Source: Terriglobia bacterium (GTDB taxonomy: Bacteria > Acidobacteriota > Terriglobia > Bryobacterales > Bryobacteraceae). Taken from it: a stretch of DNA of 64,000 nucleotides. The notes beneath the pieces are model-generated. The model was not told the origin of the DNA and ran no database searches. It was given only the letters and a program-made list of their open reading frames with translations. The translations under genes and the position numbers were made by a program. Positions within the stretch are counted from its first letter, which is position 1; each line of letters opens with the position of its first letter. Where the stretch lies: positions 24,738 through 88,737 of the forward strand of contig JAIQFN010000023.1 of assembly GCA_020073265.1 (NCBI GenBank). Direction: 5' to 3'. This document shows, piece by piece, positions 1 through 8,494 of this stretch.

Positions 1-1
1 C

Positions 2-235
2 GGGCTTCGCGGTACGGCTTCCACATTCAGCACGCTGAACGAGCGCGGCGAGATCCGCAAGATCGAGCGGCTGCTGGATCTTCAACTGACCCGTCGTCCG
101 GTGCCGTCGGGTCTAACGCAGGAGCCTGCGCGTCCAGCCGGCGCCTCAATCCAGTTGATTGAGCCCGGCCCTCGCGCCCGGCACGCCCGCCGCTTCAGCC
201 TAAGATCCAGATCCTCTCACAGAAAGCGCGCCTGA
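2..235 (+). CDS. C-terminal end of a DEAD-box RNA helicase (partial)
   Basis: The window opens inside a gene. Frame 2 is open for 77 codons and ends with TGA at 233-235. The first visible residues (STFSTLNERGEIRKIERLLD) resemble the end of the helicase C-terminal domain in RhlE-type DEAD-box proteins, where a TF(V/S)s..(D/E)...l..IE..L segment is followed by a variable basic tail. The remaining roughly 55 residues are Pro/Arg/Ala-rich and basic, as in the RNA-binding tails of these ATP-dependent RNA-remodelling enzymes. No catalytic motif lies inside the window, so the family call rests on this short segment alone. Confidence 0.55.
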   Translation, partial: GLRGTASTFSTLNERGEIRKIERLLDLQLTRRPVPSGLTQEPARPAGASIQLIEPGPRARHARRFSLRSRSSHRKRA

Positions 236-287
236 TTTCGCCTTATTTTAGACTAGGCCGCTGGCCGCGCGCGTGGGACAATAGAGT

Positions 288-527
288 ATGAACCACGTGA
301 TGTTTGAAACCCAGGATCTGCGCGTGCGCATCGAAGACAAGGTCGCCCGCATTGACCAGCGCAGACTGGATGGTGAGCCCTGGAGGGAGATCGACCAGAG
401 TGAGTTGCCGGTTACCGAACAGTGGCTGATCAGCCCCATCCGTACCTCTCCCCTGAAGGTCGCTCTGCTGGCGTTTGAGCGCGAGAACCCCGGCGACATG
501 AGTCTGCGTGTCGCGCTGAAGGCTTGA
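288..527 (+). CDS. Small hypothetical protein (79 aa)
   Basis: A 79-residue soluble protein, rich in charged residues, with no signal peptide or membrane segment and no family I recognise. It starts MNHVMFETQDLRVRIEDKVA and is probably an alpha/beta mini-protein. The ATG is preceded by a GACAAT box ending 5 bases before it, with no clear Shine-Dalgarno, which matches the short-leader pattern seen elsewhere in the window. The next gene (UPF0104 type) starts 38 bases downstream on the same strand, so the two may be co-transcribed. Strong third-position GC bias supports coding. Confidence 0.5.
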   Translation: MNHVMFETQDLRVRIEDKVARIDQRRLDGEPWREIDQSELPVTEQWLISPIRTSPLKVALLAFERENPGDMSLRVALKA

Positions 528-565
528 GTCCGCGGTAGACTGAATCCCCGGCGGGTGCGCCGCGC

Positions 566-1600
566 ATGACCGCAAACTCCGAACCGGTTCTCCCGCTTCC
601 GCCCAAAACGAAGCTGCGGCGGTACCTTCTTCTCCTGATTGTGCTGGGACTCAGCCTGTACTGGCTGTTGCCCCAATTCGTGCACATCCAGCACGCTCTC
701 GCGGTTGCCTCCACGCTGAGAATTCCGTACGTGGCGCTCTCCTTGTCGATGCAAGTCTTCAGCTACCTTGGGAGCGGATATCTGCTCAGAGCGGTGGTCA
801 GACAGGTGGCCAAACCTGTCTCAGTGGTCGAGGGGGCGCTGGTCACCGTCGGCGCGAACAGCGTGGGGACTCTAGGCGGTGGCGTGCTGGGGACTGCTGG
901 AATGACCTACCTCTGGCTTCGGCAGCGAGGCGTGAGTCCTGGAGCGGCGGGCCTGGGCGGGTGGATTCCGATTTTTCTGAATGATGCGACGCTCGCGATT
1001 ATCTCGCTGCTCGGCCTGCTTACTCTTATTCTGCTCCAGAAGTTTTCCAGCATCCTGGTAGTCGGCCTCAGTCTGGCCGTTCTGATACTCGCCGGCGGCC
1101 TGGCCGCGCTGCTCTGGAGCCTGACGCATCGGGAGAAACTCATGCCGCTGGCGCTGGCCATCGCCAACTTCGCCGCGCGGTTCCGGCGAAAAGCAATCGA
1201 TCGCCAGGCCGCTGAAGTTGCCACCGGTCGACTGCTGGAGGCCTGGGACAACCTGTTGCAAGGCGGCTGGCGAGGACCCGCGACCGGCGCGGCCCTCAAT
1301 ACCGGATTCGACATGTTGACGCTGGCCTTCCTGTTCTTGTCCGCCGGGCACGGCGTCAATCTGCTGGTGTTGGTGGCCGGCTACGGCGTCCCGCAATTGC
1401 TCGGCAAGCTGACCATCATTCTGGGGGGTGTGGGAGTGGTGGAAACCACGATGGTGGGTTTGTATGCCGCCTTGGGCGTGCCGGCGGCGATCACCGTGGT
1501 GGTGGTCCTGGTGTATCGCCTTTTTTCATTCTGGATGCCGACACTGGTCGGCATCGCGCTGGTGCCGTATCTCGAGCACCAGAAGAACAGCGTGGATTGA
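566..1600 (+). CDS. UPF0104 / lysylphosphatidylglycerol synthase transmembrane-domain protein
   Basis: A 344-residue polytopic inner-membrane protein. Long hydrophobic segments run from residue about 20 to the C terminus. They include a GGGVLGTAGM stretch and a late GGVGVVETTMVG motif, which are typical of the flippase-like LPG_synthase_TM (PF03706) family. Members act in moving or modifying lipids and lipid-linked sugars at the membrane, but the substrate here cannot be told from sequence. The soluble lysyl-transferase domain of true MprF proteins is absent. It is followed by a perfect 8-bp stem-loop between convergent genes. Family assignment is firm; function is not. Confidence 0.85.
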   Translation: MTANSEPVLPLPPKTKLRRYLLLLIVLGLSLYWLLPQFVHIQHALAVASTLRIPYVALSLSMQVFSYLGSGYLLRAVVRQVAKPVSVVEGALVTVGANSVGTLGGGVLGTAGMTYLWLRQRGVSPGAAGLGGWIPIFLNDATLAIISLLGLLTLILLQKFSSILVVGLSLAVLILAGGLAALLWSLTHREKLMPLALAIANFAARFRRKAIDRQAAEVATGRLLEAWDNLLQGGWRGPATGAALNTGFDMLTLAFLFLSAGHGVNLLVLVAGYGVPQLLGKLTIILGGVGVVETTMVGLYAALGVPAAITVVVVLVYRLFSFWMPTLVGIALVPYLEHQKNSVD

Positions 1601-1604
1601 TTGT

Positions 1605-1636
1605 GAGCGGGGCGGCGCTGTGAGCACACCCCGCTC
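1605..1636. terminator. Stem-loop between convergent genes
   Basis: An 8-bp perfect inverted repeat (GAGCGGGG / CCCCGCTC) separated by 16 bases lies just after the UPF0104 stop and before the stop of the RRM gene on the other strand. There is no U-tract on either side, so it may be a bidirectional pause or mRNA-end structure and not a classical intrinsic terminator. Confidence 0.35.
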
Positions 1637-1649
1637 CGAGAAACTCAAC

Positions 1650-1943
1650 TTACCAGCGATTGTTGCGCCGGCCACCGCCTCCGCCAGACGAGCGTTCCGT
1701 CTTCGGACGGGCTTCGTTGACGTTCAGCGCTCGGCCGTCCAGCTCGCGGCCATTCAGCTCCGCAATGGCGCGATCCGCCTCTTCGTTGGTGGCCATCTCG
1801 ACAAACCCGAACCCGCGCGCTTGGCCGGTATCACGATCGGTGATGAGGTTGACGCGCTCGACGGTTCCGTACGCCTCGAACATGGATCGAACCCCGGCTT
1901 CGGTAGCTCCAAAGCTCAGGTTCCCTACAAAAATATTCTTCAT
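1650..1943 (-). CDS. RRM-type RNA-binding protein
   Basis: A 97-residue protein made of one RNA recognition motif plus a short Gly/Arg-rich tail (SSGGGGGRRNNRW). RNP2 is IFVGNL (residues 4-9) and RNP1 is RGFGFVEM (about residues 43-50), with the exposed aromatic residues intact. This is the single-RRM family found in cyanobacteria and many Gram-negative bacteria. Its members bind single-stranded RNA and are often cold- or stress-induced. An AAAAGGAAAAGAA purine run directly before the ATG gives a good ribosome site. It is monocistronic and convergent with the UPF0104 gene. The targets are unknown. Confidence 0.95.
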   Translation of the reverse strand: MKNIFVGNLSFGATEAGVRSMFEAYGTVERVNLITDRDTGQARGFGFVEMATNEEADRAIAELNGRELDGRALNVNEARPKTERSSGGGGGRRNNRW

Positions 1944-2133
1944 TTCTTTTCCTTTTAATCTACAGAGTTGGTTGAATCGGGCAGGATCGGACGAGGCGGT
2001 TGGACCGGACTAATGCGAAGATGCCAAAATTACTATCCCTTTAACTCTACCACGGAAAGCGCCAGGAGCAACAGGAAAAGCCCTCCAACACCCCGATTAA
2101 TCCTTTGGAAGGATTCTGACGATGAAACGATAG

Positions 2134-2400
2134 ATGTCAGTCTGGTCGGAAGACTTCAACGGATGTAGCCTGGAAGAAGTCCTTAGATCCCAAAGCGAGA
2201 ACCGGGCCTGGAGCAAGGAGCTTCGCCTTCGAACCACCGCTCTGGTGAACAGCCGGCTAGCGAACCAGATCAACCAGGCCGACTACACCGCCAGCCGGAA
2301 GCTGGTTCAAGACGAGGCCGCCGAGTGCCGGCGCCGCGCGAACCTGCTCGACACACAGATTTTCAGGCTGACGGTTCGCCCGCTGCCTCGCCAGGGTTGA
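2134..2400 (+). CDS. Small hypothetical protein (88 aa)
   Basis: An 88-residue soluble, Arg-rich, mostly helical protein beginning MSVWSEDFNGCSLEEVLRSQ. No family is recognised. It lies alone between the divergent RRM gene and the convergent flavoprotein gene. No strong Shine-Dalgarno precedes the ATG, so the start is uncertain. Composition (Glu/Arg/Gln/Leu) is protein-like and not shadow-like, but nothing else supports it. Confidence 0.4.
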   Translation: MSVWSEDFNGCSLEEVLRSQSENRAWSKELRLRTTALVNSRLANQINQADYTASRKLVQDEAAECRRRANLLDTQIFRLTVRPLPRQG

Positions 2401-2435
2401 AAACCCTAAGTCCCGGACTCGTCTTCTGCACCGCC

Positions 2436-3560
2436 TCAACAACTGAGGAGCGGCTGGTCCCTGCGTAGAAACCAGCGGTTCAGCACCACCTCCCGCGTGA
2501 ACCAGCGCGTGCCCAGGAGACGGCGGCTGATCGCGCCGATCAACAGCGCCGGAAGATGCCGGCCCATGCGGGTGCTCCAATCCTTTCCAGCGTCTCCGAA
2601 ACGCGCCGCCAGCAGCCCGCGATAGCTTTCGAGCCGCTCCCGGCTGTATTTTCCGTCGGCCGCCAGGATCGCTTTGGCGGCCAGGAGTCCCGATTCCACG
2701 GCCGGCCGGATGCCCTCGCCGCTTTGTGAATAGGCCAGGCCCGCGGCATCGCCGGTCAAGATCAACGCTTCGCCCACCACATCCCGCGCGGAGCTGCCAT
2801 ATAAGAGGTAGGCATGTCCGAGCGGCGCCGAGGGTAATTCGAAAGCCAGCCTGCCCGCCGACGCGAGGAAGCGAAGAAAACCAGCGACGTGTTCCGGCAG
2901 CCTATGCGGATCCAGCCTGCCCAAGCCGACGTTCAAGAAATTCTGCTTGCGAAAGCACCACCCGTAGCCTCGGATGTCGGAGCAGAAGTACAGCTCCGGA
3001 ACGTCCGGCCGGACCCGGCAGCCCGCGACCTGTTGCTGGTTCATCTCAAACTCCGCCTCCTGAGCGACGACCGCGGTTTCGCGGCCGCCCTTGGCTCCGG
3101 TGAGCCGCGCGACCGGACAGAAGTGGCCGCCGCAGCCGACTACCAGGCGGCTCCGGATCTGCCCATTCGCGATCCACTCCTCACCCGACCGCTCCAGGCT
3201 GGTCAATTGAACGCCTTGAAGCAGGCGCGCTCCGGAGCGCTTCAACAGGTACTCGTCGAACTCGCGGCGCCGGATGCCGTAGCTGACCGGCTCGCCATAA
3301 TCTGTTTCAACCGCGGGTCCGTCCATGCACCCCGTGCGGAATCCCGTGATCGGCTGAAGAACCCGCCCGCGCGCGTATTCGGCCGGATCAATCTCCAATT
3401 CCGCGAGCACGCCGGGTGTGATCCATCCGCCGCACACCTTATCGCGGGGAAAGACTTGCTTATCGAGGATGCTGACTCGCAAGCCGGAATTGCGCAGCTT
3501 CCAGGCGCACGAAGAACCGGCCGGTCCTCCACCGACGATCAAGACATCGCACGAATCCAT
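2436..3560 (-). CDS. FAD-dependent oxidoreductase, geranylgeranyl reductase-like
   Basis: A 374-residue flavoprotein. It shows an N-terminal Rossmann dinucleotide site (DVLIVGGGPAGSS, residues 5-17), a DKVCGGW segment near residue 40, a GYGWCFRK segment at 198-205 equivalent to the substrate-site motif of geranylgeranyl reductases, and a second FAD motif LTGDAAG at 268-274. The family reduces isoprenoid or lipid double bonds, or acts as an FAD mono-oxygenase. Its start codon lies inside the 3' end of the upstream cyclopropane-synthase gene (22-bp overlap), so the two are translationally coupled. That makes a lipid substrate likely, by inference. Confidence 0.85.
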   Translation of the reverse strand: MDSCDVLIVGGGPAGSSCAWKLRNSGLRVSILDKQVFPRDKVCGGWITPGVLAELEIDPAEYARGRVLQPITGFRTGCMDGPAVETDYGEPVSYGIRRREFDEYLLKRSGARLLQGVQLTSLERSGEEWIANGQIRSRLVVGCGGHFCPVARLTGAKGGRETAVVAQEAEFEMNQQQVAGCRVRPDVPELYFCSDIRGYGWCFRKQNFLNVGLGRLDPHRLPEHVAGFLRFLASAGRLAFELPSAPLGHAYLLYGSSARDVVGEALILTGDAAGLAYSQSGEGIRPAVESGLLAAKAILAADGKYSRERLESYRGLLAARFGDAGKDWSTRMGRHLPALLIGAISRRLLGTRWFTREVVLNRWFLRRDQPLLSC

Positions 3561-4780
3561 GCCGCCTTCTCGATTGCTGGCTTCGCTTCCGCATACAGAG
3601 GAGCGCGCGTCCAGAAGATTGGGCGGCAGCGGGAGCCTGCAAAGACGATCTGGAAGAGTTGCAGCGTGCCGCAGCGGAAGGCCGCCAGCGATCCGGCCAG
3701 GTAGAGCCGCCAGGTCCTCACGAATCGCGAATCATACATCGAACCGATCTGATTCTCCGAGCGCTCGAACCGGTCCAGCCAATGCTCCAGAGTCTTGGCG
3801 TAGTGGTAGCGAAGATTCTCCACGTCCTGTACGGCGAAATTCCAGGGCTCCAGAATCTCCATGGCCTGTTGGAGGCTTGGCACGTAAGCGCCGGGGAAGA
3901 TCCGCTTTCTGATCCAGCGGCTGAGCGGGGCCGGATAGTTTCGCCCGATGAAGTGCAGAAGCCCCCGCCCCGCGTCGCCCACCGACCGTTGGATGAGGTT
4001 GCCCAGCTCGCGGTAATGTGCCGTGCCCACGTGCTCCAGCATGCCCACCGACATGAAGACATCGTATTTTCCGGAGATGTTCCGGTAGTCGTCTTCGATG
4101 AACTCTACCAGGTGGCTCAGCCCCTCTTGCCGGGCGCGCCGGCGGGCAAACACAATCTGCTCGTGCGAGACGTTGAAGGCTCTGACGGATACCTGATACT
4201 GCCGCGCCATGTGGAGCGCCAGAGCGCCCCACCCGCATCCTGCTTCCACCACGCTCTCGCCCGGCTGCAACCGGACTTTGCGGCAAACGTAGTCCAGCTT
4301 CGCCCGCTGCGCTTCTTCCAGCGTCGCCGAAGTGGAGGGGAAGTACGCGCAGGTATAAACCAATTCGGAGTCCAGCCACAGCTTGTAGAAATCGTTTCCC
4401 AGATCGTAGTGACGATGGATGTTGTGACGCGACCCGCGCAAGCTGTTGGCCTGCCACAACTCCATCCACTTGGATGTCAGTCGGGAATACAAACCGGACG
4501 CCGCCGCGGTGCTCAAGATTGACTTATAGATTTCCTCGAGCAGCCTGACCAGATCCCCGTCCACTCGGATGCGTCCTTCGGCATATGCCTCGCCAAAGGC
4601 CACTTCCGGATCGAGCAGTAAGGCGGCCAGTGTCCGGCGATCTTGGATAGTCAGGGTGGCAACCGGAGAGACGTTCGGCGGCGCCACGCCCGCGCCGTCG
4701 CGAAAAACCAGTCGAATCGGTGGATTGCCGATGGCTCGCAGGATTTGCCCTAACAACCAGTTCTCTCGAGCAGGAGACAT
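3539..4780 (-). CDS. cfa: Cyclopropane-fatty-acyl-phospholipid synthase
   Basis: A 413-residue S-adenosylmethionine enzyme of the CFA/mycolic-acid methyltransferase family. It adds a methylene (or methyl) group across the double bond of phospholipid acyl chains. Visible features are an N-terminal lipid-binding-type domain, HYDLGNDFY (residues 124-132), the YTCAYF stretch with the conserved Cys144, and the SAM motif VEAGCGWG (178-185). Length is close to the usual 380-430 residues. It is the first gene of a two-gene leftward unit with the flavoprotein that overlaps its end. A divergent phospholipid methyltransferase-like gene starts 150 bases upstream. Confidence 0.92.
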   Translation of the reverse strand: MSPARENWLLGQILRAIGNPPIRLVFRDGAGVAPPNVSPVATLTIQDRRTLAALLLDPEVAFGEAYAEGRIRVDGDLVRLLEEIYKSILSTAAASGLYSRLTSKWMELWQANSLRGSRHNIHRHYDLGNDFYKLWLDSELVYTCAYFPSTSATLEEAQRAKLDYVCRKVRLQPGESVVEAGCGWGALALHMARQYQVSVRAFNVSHEQIVFARRRARQEGLSHLVEFIEDDYRNISGKYDVFMSVGMLEHVGTAHYRELGNLIQRSVGDAGRGLLHFIGRNYPAPLSRWIRKRIFPGAYVPSLQQAMEILEPWNFAVQDVENLRYHYAKTLEHWLDRFERSENQIGSMYDSRFVRTWRLYLAGSLAAFRCGTLQLFQIVFAGSRCRPIFWTRAPLYAEAKPAIEKAAWIRAMS

Positions 4781-4933
4781 GGTGTTACTCCTTGGGCCGG
4801 CCGCCCTTGAGAATATAACCTAGCATGCCAAGGTCCACTTGTCAGGCGGAAACCCACCCTGTAACTTCCCGGACGGCTTAGCCCACTAAGTCAGGTATCA
4901 TGAATCGAACCCACTCGGTCGATTCAAAGGCTG

Positions 4934-5581
4934 ATGCCCACTTCTCACTCTCCCCGGAACCGCGGCACACAAACCCGTTTGGCATATGGACTTTTCCTCA
5001 GGGAATCGTTCCGCAAGATCCGTGTTACCGCCTCGGTTTTGCCCAGCTCGCGCTTCCTGGCGACCGCCATGCTGGACCAGGTGGAGTTTCGAAAGGTCCG
5101 CAACCTGGTGGAGCTGGGGTCCGGAACGGGGGTTATCACGCAAGAGATTCTGCGGCGCATGAGCCCGGACTCCCGCCTGTTCGCCCTGGAGATCAACCGA
5201 CATTTCGTCCGGCACCTGGGAACCTGTTGCCCAGACACCCGGTTGACCGTGCTGCACGCGGATGCTTCCGATCTGCTGAACCAACTGGCCGCGCACAACG
5301 CCGGGTCCATCGACGTGGTGATCTCCTCGCTCGGTCTCACCGGAATGACTCCGGAGCACCGCGCGCGAATCGTCCGGCAGGCCGAAGCCTGCCTGGCCCC
5401 GGCCGGCATCATGATGCAGTTCCAGTACGTAACTTCGCTCGCTCCGGTCCCGGATTTGCCCAACCGTCAGCTCCGGCGATTTCAGGAGGGCGAGTTCTTG
5501 AAGAAGTACTTCCCCAGCGTCAGCGCGAAGCCGGTCTTGCTCAACCTTCCGCCCGCGCTGGTTTTCACCTGCCGCAAGTAA
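4934..5581 (+). CDS. Phospholipid N-methyltransferase-like SAM enzyme
   Basis: A 215-residue class I SAM methyltransferase. LVELGSGTGVITQEIL (motif I) lies near residue 57, an acidic LFALEIN (motif II) follows, and then an ADASDL segment. The overall layout (FRESFRKIRVTASVLPSS before motif I, late FLKKYFPSVSAK) matches the bacterial PmtA-like family related to KsgA, which methylates phosphatidylethanolamine. A different small-molecule substrate cannot be excluded. It is divergent from the cyclopropane-synthase gene, which supports a membrane-lipid role. An in-frame ATG near 4900 belongs to another frame and was not used. Confidence 0.78.
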   Translation: MPTSHSPRNRGTQTRLAYGLFLRESFRKIRVTASVLPSSRFLATAMLDQVEFRKVRNLVELGSGTGVITQEILRRMSPDSRLFALEINRHFVRHLGTCCPDTRLTVLHADASDLLNQLAAHNAGSIDVVISSLGLTGMTPEHRARIVRQAEACLAPAGIMMQFQYVTSLAPVPDLPNRQLRRFQEGEFLKKYFPSVSAKPVLLNLPPALVFTCRK

Positions 5582-5640
5582 GTCGCTCGGCCGCGGCCCG
5601 TGCAGATTGCGGGTGCTGAATTCCGCTTACGTTTCGCTGA

Positions 5641-6393
5641 ATGTTTCGTCCAATGCACATGCGTCTGGCCGGGTTGGCGATGGCGGTTCTCGCAGGCAGT
5701 GTGCCCGCTTGGCCCCAGACGGGCCCGCTCAAGACGGTCGATCAGGTTTTGGAAAAATACCAGCGAGCCCTGGGCGGTGTAGACGCCATAAGGAAAGTCC
5801 GATCCGAAACCCGGCATGGACAAGTCGAAGCCACCGGCCTCCCCGGCAAAGTCGCCTTCGTCTCCTACGCCAAGCCGTTCAAGACCCTCCAGAAGGTCAC
5901 GCTGGCGGACAACCGCGAAATCCTGTCAGGATTCGACGGCCAGATCTCGTGGTCGGTCACGCCGCAGGGGGCGAGCATCGATAAAGCCACCGCGGTGGAA
6001 GCCGTGCGCCGCGATGCCGACCTTCAGTATCCGCTGCACCAGCCGGACTATTTCCAAAAACTCGAATTCGCCGGCGTCACGGAGTTTGAAAACCGCCGCT
6101 GCTATTGGCTGCACGGCGCCACGCACTGGGGCAAGGACAATAATCAGTTTTACGACGTCGAAACCGGACTGCTGGCGGGCTACCGTTTTCAATCGGACGA
6201 ATCGTCTTCGGCCAGCATCACGACGGCCGTGTTTCAGGATTACAAGAGCTTCGGCGGGCCGCTGGTAGCCACCAAAGTGATTTCGCGCACGGGCGATCGC
6301 ACCCAGACCGTCACCTATACGTCCGTGAGCTACGAGCCGCTCGCGGATTCGCTGTTCGACTTGCCGCCAGCCGTCCAAGCGCTGCTGAAATGA
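5641..6393 (+). CDS. Secreted/periplasmic protein of unknown function
   Basis: A 250-residue exported protein with an N-terminal signal peptide (MRLAGLAMAVLAGSVPAWPQ) ending near residue 26. The mature part begins with a helix, TVDQVLEKYQRALGGVDAIRKV, typical of acidobacterial secreted proteins related to outer-membrane lipoprotein-sorting folds. A beta-rich body follows. ATG codons at 5641, 5653 and 5659 are all possible starts, and none has a clear ribosome site. The gene ends with ATGA at 6390-6393, just before the beta-propeller gene on the same strand, so the two are probably co-transcribed. No enzymatic motif is visible. Confidence 0.75.
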   Translation: MFRPMHMRLAGLAMAVLAGSVPAWPQTGPLKTVDQVLEKYQRALGGVDAIRKVRSETRHGQVEATGLPGKVAFVSYAKPFKTLQKVTLADNREILSGFDGQISWSVTPQGASIDKATAVEAVRRDADLQYPLHQPDYFQKLEFAGVTEFENRRCYWLHGATHWGKDNNQFYDVETGLLAGYRFQSDESSSASITTAVFQDYKSFGGPLVATKVISRTGDRTQTVTYTSVSYEPLADSLFDLPPAVQALLK

Positions 6394-6446
6394 CGGCCGG
6401 CGGAGTCTTGAACGTGTCACACTACTGGATGGAAAGGCGGTGCCGT

Positions 6447-7421
6447 GTGAATCGCATCCTCGTTCTGGCCGCTGGCAGCCTGCTGATTTTCGCCTGGAGC
6501 GCCGCCGCGCAGAAGCCGACGCTGCTGGTTCTCAACAAAGAAGGTTCGGTGGCGATGGTCGATCCCGCCACCGAGAAAGTGCTCGGCCGCGCGCCCACCG
6601 GCGAAGGTCCCCACGAGGTGGTGGCCACCACCGACGGCAAGCTCGCGGTCGCATCCAACTACGGCTCCGGACAGATGCCGGGCCACACGCTCTCGGTGAT
6701 CGATATCGCCGGCCGCAAGGAGTTGCACCGCGTCGATATCGCGCCGCTGACGCGCCCGCATGGCCTGTTCGCGGCCGACGGCAAAGTCTATTTCACCGCC
6801 GAAGGCAGCCAGGCGATCGGGCGTTACGATCCAGCCGCCAATCGCGTGGACTGGCAGTTGAGCACCGGCCAGGACGGCACCCACATGGTCGCCATGAGCA
6901 AGGATCACAATCTGATCTTCACCTCCAACATCGGTTCCGGCTCGATCTCCATCTTCGAGCGCCAGGGCACGGACTGGCACGCGACCGTGGTGCCGGTGGG
7001 CCGCGGAGCGGAGGGTTTCGATCTCTCCCCGGACGGCAAGGAACTCTGGGCCGCCAACGCCGGCGACGGCACCGTTTCGATCATCGACATCGCCGCCAGA
7101 AAAGTAGTGCAGACCTTCCCGGTGGGAGCGAAGCGATCCAATCGCCTCAAGTTCACACCCGACGGCCGCCGCGTCCTGATCTCGGACCTGACCACCGGCG
7201 ACCTGATCGTGATCGATGCCGCCGCGCGCAAGGAAATGAAGCGGGTGAATCTCGGCCGCAGCGTGGCCGGAATCCTGGTGACGCCCGACGGCGCGCGCGC
7301 CTACGTGGCCGCGACTCCCGACAACTATGTCGCGGTCGTCAATTTGAAAACGCTCCAGCCGGCCGGCCGCATCTCCACCGGCGACGGTCCGGATGGAATG
7401 GACTGGATCGCCGGACACTGA
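6447..7421 (+). CDS. YVTN-family beta-propeller protein, secreted
   Basis: About 324 residues with a signal peptide (MNRILVLAAGSLLIFAWSAAAQ), then repeated beta-propeller blades of the YVTN/lactonase type. The blades show recurring D.A..kv, SPDGKELWAANAGDGTVSIID and TPDGARAYVAA units. Such proteins sit in the periplasm or outside the cell, where they bind partners or act in surface layers. Few have a known enzyme activity. I chose the GTG at 6447 because GGAAAGG lies 9 bases upstream and the signal peptide then begins with Asn-Arg. An ATG at 6390 would add 19 residues that spoil the signal sequence. It follows the preceding secreted-protein gene directly. Confidence 0.85.
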   Translation: MNRILVLAAGSLLIFAWSAAAQKPTLLVLNKEGSVAMVDPATEKVLGRAPTGEGPHEVVATTDGKLAVASNYGSGQMPGHTLSVIDIAGRKELHRVDIAPLTRPHGLFAADGKVYFTAEGSQAIGRYDPAANRVDWQLSTGQDGTHMVAMSKDHNLIFTSNIGSGSISIFERQGTDWHATVVPVGRGAEGFDLSPDGKELWAANAGDGTVSIIDIAARKVVQTFPVGAKRSNRLKFTPDGRRVLISDLTTGDLIVIDAAARKEMKRVNLGRSVAGILVTPDGARAYVAATPDNYVAVVNLKTLQPAGRISTGDGPDGMDWIAGH

Positions 7422-7439
7422 CCCTTTCTCGATGCGAGA

Positions 7440-7960
7440 CAATCTGTGGCCGCTGTCGGTTCTGGTTCCGCCGGCCGCCGCTCTCCTGGGAGCCAGCGTG
7501 CGCTACTTCGGCGAACTCTCCCGGGGCGCAACGCCTGCGACTGAAGCGCCTGCGCGGCCACCGGCAGCACCTGGTCCCGCACATAAGACAGTTCGCCGAA
7601 CAGCGGCCGCGTCACGATAAGGCGCTGCCGGCGGTCATCCCAACGATATTCTCCTCCGGATCGCGGCGCGCGATACATTCGCGAACGAATGAATTCGTCT
7701 TCGCTGTAGTCTTCCTGGGATGAAAACTCCCAGCCGAGCAGCCAGGCCGCCCGCGACCGCAACCAAGCCGAGCACGGCGAACCATCGCGCGGCCTGCTGC
7801 ATCCACATAGGCGCAGGGCAAGGGGACCGCGTTGCTTCTCCAGAGCAGCGCGACGCTCGACGGGCCGATCAGCACCAGCGGCGTAAAGCAATACGGCCAA
7901 ATCCGAGCGAGGCCAGGCCGGCGGCTAGCGCGAGGACCAGAAAGAGTCCATGGACTCATC
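7440..7960 (-). pseudogene. Possible frame-broken remnant of a membrane protein
   Basis: No intact gene fills 7422-7999. On the minus strand, hydrophobic or protein-like pieces appear in different frames in a sensible order. First comes a membrane segment (LFLVLALAAGLASLGFG, about 7940-7890). A charged stretch follows (ERRAALEKQRGPLALRL), then a second membrane segment (ARWFAVLGLVAVAGGLAARL, about 7795-7735). Last is a soluble part (RSGGEYRWDDRRQRLIVTRP, about 7670-7610). At least three frame changes are needed to join them, which suggests a decayed gene or sequence errors. A short plus-strand ORF from 7432 (MRDNLWPLSVLVPPAAALLG) overlaps the far end and is an alternative reading. Confidence 0.3.
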
Positions 7961-7999
7961 AGTCCACGATTGTATCCTCGGGCGCCGGCGCCTGCGGGA

Positions 8000-8494
8000 T
8001 CAATGCTGCGATTTCGCCGCGGGTTTACTCTTCGCCGCCGTCTCTAACGGTGGCTGGCTTTCGATCCACACCACGTTGGGAGGCTCCTTGCTGGATGTCA
8101 CCTTCGGATCCGGTACGGCCGCCCCAGCCTCCTGGTAGCGGAAGGCCACGAACACGGTCTTGCCCGCGCATTCGGACTTGAATTTCGACGCGCGAACGGC
8201 CTTTTCCACCGCTGGCGCGAGCAACCTGGCGCCTTCAGAAAAAGCTGACACCACCTGGGTGTCGACCTTATCGACGGCTCCCTGCGCGCTCAACTGGATG
8301 GTGGTCCAGACTGAACCGTCCACGCGTTCTTTGAGCGCCGCCTGAGGGTACTCCGGCGTGGTCAGCTGCTCGAAACACTCGATGCCCGGCCGGGGCGGTG
8401 CAGCAGCCTGTTGCTGTCCTCGTCCTCCCCGCTGCGCTTTCACCGGTATCGACATCAAAAGAGAAGCAACCGCAACTACAAGCAAAGTTCGCAT
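8000..8494 (-). CDS. Secreted TonB C-terminal-domain protein
   Basis: A protein of 164 residues with a signal peptide (MRTLLVVAVASLLMSIPVKA) and one TonB C-terminal-like domain. The domain contains PEYPQAALKERVDGSVWTTI and a late AVRASKFKSECAGK, close to the usual 'p.YP..A....geV...i..dG.v' pattern. There is no N-terminal membrane anchor or Pro-rich spacer. It is therefore not a classical TonB energy transducer but one of the stand-alone periplasmic TonB-domain proteins common in Acidobacteria. The start at 8494 has a GGAGA ribosome site about 8 bases upstream. The 8495-8710 gap that follows shows no gene. Confidence 0.8.
   Translation of the reverse strand: MRTLLVVAVASLLMSIPVKAQRGGRGQQQAAAPPRPGIECFEQLTTPEYPQAALKERVDGSVWTTIQLSAQGAVDKVDTQVVSAFSEGARLLAPAVEKAVRASKFKSECAGKTVFVAFRYQEAGAAVPDPKVTSSKEPPNVVWIESQPPLETAAKSKPAAKSQH

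Noticed and set aside
4895..4912. T-loop-like GAATCGAACCC (minus-strand GGGTTCGATTC) suggesting a tRNA
   Set aside because: The flanking bases cannot form the T-stem or an acceptor stem, and no anticodon arm is found in the expected place.
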